Assembly: GCA_019359635.1 (NCBI GenBank)
Contig: JAHHGY010000019.1
Span: 1-54,174 of the forward strand
Reading direction: 5' to 3'
DNA length: 54,174 nt
Origin: Chroococcus sp. CMT-3BRIN-NPC107
Lineage (GTDB): Bacteria; Cyanobacteriota; Cyanobacteriia; Cyanobacteriales; Chroococcidiopsidaceae
Shown: one piece after another, positions 52,381 to 54,174 of the stretch
Position numbering within the stretch: position 1 is the first letter of the stretch
How the letters are laid out: the number at the start of each line of letters is the position of its first letter
Position numbers and translations under genes: made by a program
The notes under the pieces: model-generated
What the model was told of the DNA's origin: nothing
Seen by the model: the letters and a program-made list of their open reading frames with translations, nothing else
Database searches by the model: none

Positions 52381-53019
52381 TTATGCAGTTGTTGGCGGTG
52401 TAACCAGTAGTTTCTTTTGGGCTTTTTGCAAAAACCAGTTGCGAGTCGCAAGGGTACGGGGATGAATTAAGCAATGAGTTTCAAGTAGAAACTTGAGCGA
52501 GTAGTCGCAAGTTTGCCAGATACCTCGGTCTAAGTTTTGGTAACAAATCTTTCGCAAATTTTCTAATTCTGGAGTGTTACCACGACCGGGTTCTAAGGTA
52601 TCTGCCAGAAAAACGATGCAACTAAGCTCGTTCATTTTGGATCTACCTAAAGTATGATTTGCGATCGCCTCCAACACATCTTTATCAGTTACTTTAAAAG
52701 TATCTCTAGCCACAATGGCGCTAACATCTGCATGTAATAAGTGAGGATGAGCGGCGCTTACGGGGTCGATTTCAACTCCCTCAATTTGTGCCATTTCCAA
52801 AAGTTGTTTCGGCTTGAAGTATTTAGCCAAGTCGTGCATCAAGCCAGCTATAGCAGCTTTTTGTTTGTCTAATTGGTGATGAACTGCTAAATCAATTGCC
52901 ATTTGTTCTACACCCAAAATGTGCTTGATGCGTGATGGGGGAACATTATCAGCTAACCAAGCTAAAACTCGTTCGCGGTCAATGGTACTAAACTCCAAGC
53001 TATGGTTGAGAGGTGACAC
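52381..53019 (-). CDS. yqeK: YqeK-type HD-domain phosphohydrolase
   Basis: 212 aa from a GTG start at 53019. The HD motif is visible: His33 in RIKHILGVEQMA and His62-Asp63 in LMHDLAKYFKP, followed by SAAHPHLLHADVSAIVA and FLADTLEPGRG. The YqeK family hydrolyses diadenosine tetraphosphate symmetrically. It lies 83 bp upstream of rsfS in the same direction and diverges from queE across 35 bp. Confidence 0.9.
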   Translation of the reverse strand: MSPLNHSLEFSTIDRERVLAWLADNVPPSRIKHILGVEQMAIDLAVHHQLDKQKAAIAGLMHDLAKYFKPKQLLEMAQIEGVEIDPVSAAHPHLLHADVSAIVARDTFKVTDKDVLEAIANHTLGRSKMNELSCIVFLADTLEPGRGNTPELENLRKICYQNLDRGIWQTCDYSLKFLLETHCLIHPRTLATRNWFLQKAQKKLLVTPPTTA

Positions 53020-53054
53020 TATAAAAGTTTTTGTAAGATTTATTTCTATTCTAA

Positions 53055-53825
53055 ATGAGTAACAAAACCGCCAGACTTATCGAAGTTTTTTCCGCCATTC
53101 AAGGGGAAGGACTCAATGTTGGTACTCGTCAAATATTTATTCGGTTTGCGATATGTGACTTGCGCTGCAATTACTGCGATAGCGCCCATACTTGGGTAGC
53201 TCCTTCAGAGTATCGAGTTGAAGCACATCCCGGATTGCGAGATTTTAAAGTGTATTCAAATCCCGTAGAACTAAGTACCTTGTTAGAGTTTGTTGAACGG
53301 CAAAACGTCCCCGGTTTGCACGATAGCATTAGTTTGACAGGAGGCGAACCACTTTTACACGCACCGTTTTTAAAAGAGTTTTTGCCAGAAGTGGGAAGTC
53401 TTACTAACCTACCAATTTACCTTGAAACTGGCGGACATCGCCCCGAACAATTACTGACAATTTTGCCTTACTTGGACTTGGTAGGGATGGATTTAAAATT
53501 GCCTAGTGTAAGCGGCGAAAGTCATTGGCAAGCACACGCCAAGTTTTTGCAGTATTGCTATGACTCAGGAATAAAGGTATTTGTCAAGATAATTATTTCT
53601 AGTCAAACAGACGTAGCGGAGTTAGAAAAAGCCGCAAATTTAGTCGCCGCAGTTAACCCAGAAATACTTATATATTTGCAACCAGTAACGCCTTTAGAAG
53701 TGAGTGAAAAACCAATGTTTGCGCCAACTCCTGAGCAAGTTTTGACTTGGCAAGCAGTAATGAAAAAGTCGCTTAAGCAAGTCCGGGTTGTACCCCAGAC
53801 TCATAAAATGTTACAGCAGCTTTAA
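53055..53825 (+). CDS. queE: 7-carboxy-7-deazaguanine synthase QueE
   Basis: 256 aa radical SAM enzyme. The cluster motif CDLRCNYCD (34-42) is the CxxxCxxC form. It starts MSNKTARLIEVFSAIQGEGL, then has SLTGGEPLLHAPFL (about 94-107). QueE makes CDG in the queuosine and deazaguanine pathway. The ATG lies 35 bp from the divergent yqeK start. It is of normal length; other pathway genes are not in the window. Confidence 0.92.
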   Translation: MSNKTARLIEVFSAIQGEGLNVGTRQIFIRFAICDLRCNYCDSAHTWVAPSEYRVEAHPGLRDFKVYSNPVELSTLLEFVERQNVPGLHDSISLTGGEPLLHAPFLKEFLPEVGSLTNLPIYLETGGHRPEQLLTILPYLDLVGMDLKLPSVSGESHWQAHAKFLQYCYDSGIKVFVKIIISSQTDVAELEKAANLVAAVNPEILIYLQPVTPLEVSEKPMFAPTPEQVLTWQAVMKKSLKQVRVVPQTHKMLQQL

Positions 53826-54174
53826 TAGAGCGATCGCGCGTTACAGTTCTCGGCAACTTGGGCATACTATTCGAGGCACAAGTATCTAACAACGGAGAAA
53901 GTTGTGAATAATAGTGATCGCTCTCTAAAACTGAATTTCACAATCGCTCTTTTATCAGTTGTTGCAGTTCCTCTGAATTCTCAATGTCTCTACATTTCGT
54001 TATATTTTTAAACAAATTGGCGAGGTATGAATCTGGATATTTTTCGTTGGCTCTTTATGGATTCGAGGGAGGTGAAACGAGAAGAATAGTCAGAGAGGTA
54101 TAATAGGCTAGAGTCGTTACGGAGTCTAAATAAAAGTTCATGAGCAATCCTCTAACGCTCAATCTCCAGACGTT
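53826..54174. other. Right-edge region with gene fragments
   Basis: About 349 bp. On the minus strand 53938-54054 a 38-residue frame (RANEKYPDSYLANLFKNITK, then CRDIENSEELQQLIKERL and stop) looks like a genuine protein end, but a stop lies directly upstream at 54055-54057, suggesting a broken gene. On the plus strand an ATG at 54140 opens MSNPLTLNLQT, running off the edge. Neither is securely a gene. Confidence 0.35.

Overview
This window is cyanobacterial chromosome. The HIP1 palindrome GCGATCGC recurs throughout. The gene content is also of the oxygenic lineage: psbY, a ycf37-like TPR gene, pxcA, a C-terminal-domain homolog of the orange carotenoid protein, a CGLD27 protein, a TIGR02652 protein and multi-PAS hybrid kinases. 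The genus cannot be fixed from this alone. Genes are densely packed on both strands, many with ATGA or TAATG junctions or very short gaps.

Layout. The left edge holds the tail of an IS4-type transposase and an unknown protein. At 959-5292 is a tight cluster that reads as high-affinity iron handling: a Tat-exported two-domain multicopper oxidase, a lipoprotein with a helix-hairpin-helix segment, a ferritin-like protein, an FTR1 permease and a MOSC protein. From 5403 to 11542 lie housekeeping genes: tRNA-Ser, a phosphoesterase, nadA, rpmI-rplT, a solute-binding protein, the ycf37-like gene, psbY (39 codons), a gamma carbonic anhydrase, a TIGR02652 protein and a VOC protein. A cobalt/nickel ECF transporter (cbiM, PDGLE, cbiQ, cbiO) fills 11625-14342. 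Next comes an apparent single integron gene cassette of about 946 bp carrying an HNH protein (14535-15480, minus strand). Its two boundaries match each other as integron biology predicts.

An M16 peptidase, map and a dead DUF4351 relic lead to the OCP-CTD homolog. A signalling island follows (20438-32622): a NarL-type regulator, a PAS kinase, an Rcp1-like regulator, a REC-PAS-GAF hybrid kinase, a duplicated CheB-like esterase, a CheR-PAS protein with a 4 x 42 bp coiled-coil repeat, and another PAS kinase. No chemoreceptor, CheA or CheW is present, so this looks like CheB/CheR wired into PAS-kinase signalling rather than chemotaxis. An ABC-2 exporter with a small His-rich ORF between its two genes follows. 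Then come an orphan intrinsic terminator suggesting a small RNA, sbcC, a decayed DUF6888/DUF6887 pair, a UvrD-like ATPase, pxcA, cobU, a BtuF-like protein, a large hybrid kinase, a GT39-TPR membrane protein, initiator tRNA-Met, asparaginase, CGLD27, rsfS, yqeK and queE.

The points most worth a second look are the lone integron cassette, the Fet3/Ftr1-like iron cluster, the chemoreceptor-free CheB/CheR island, the possible small RNA before sbcC and the unannotated small genes. All functional assignments come from reading motifs by eye; no database search was run.
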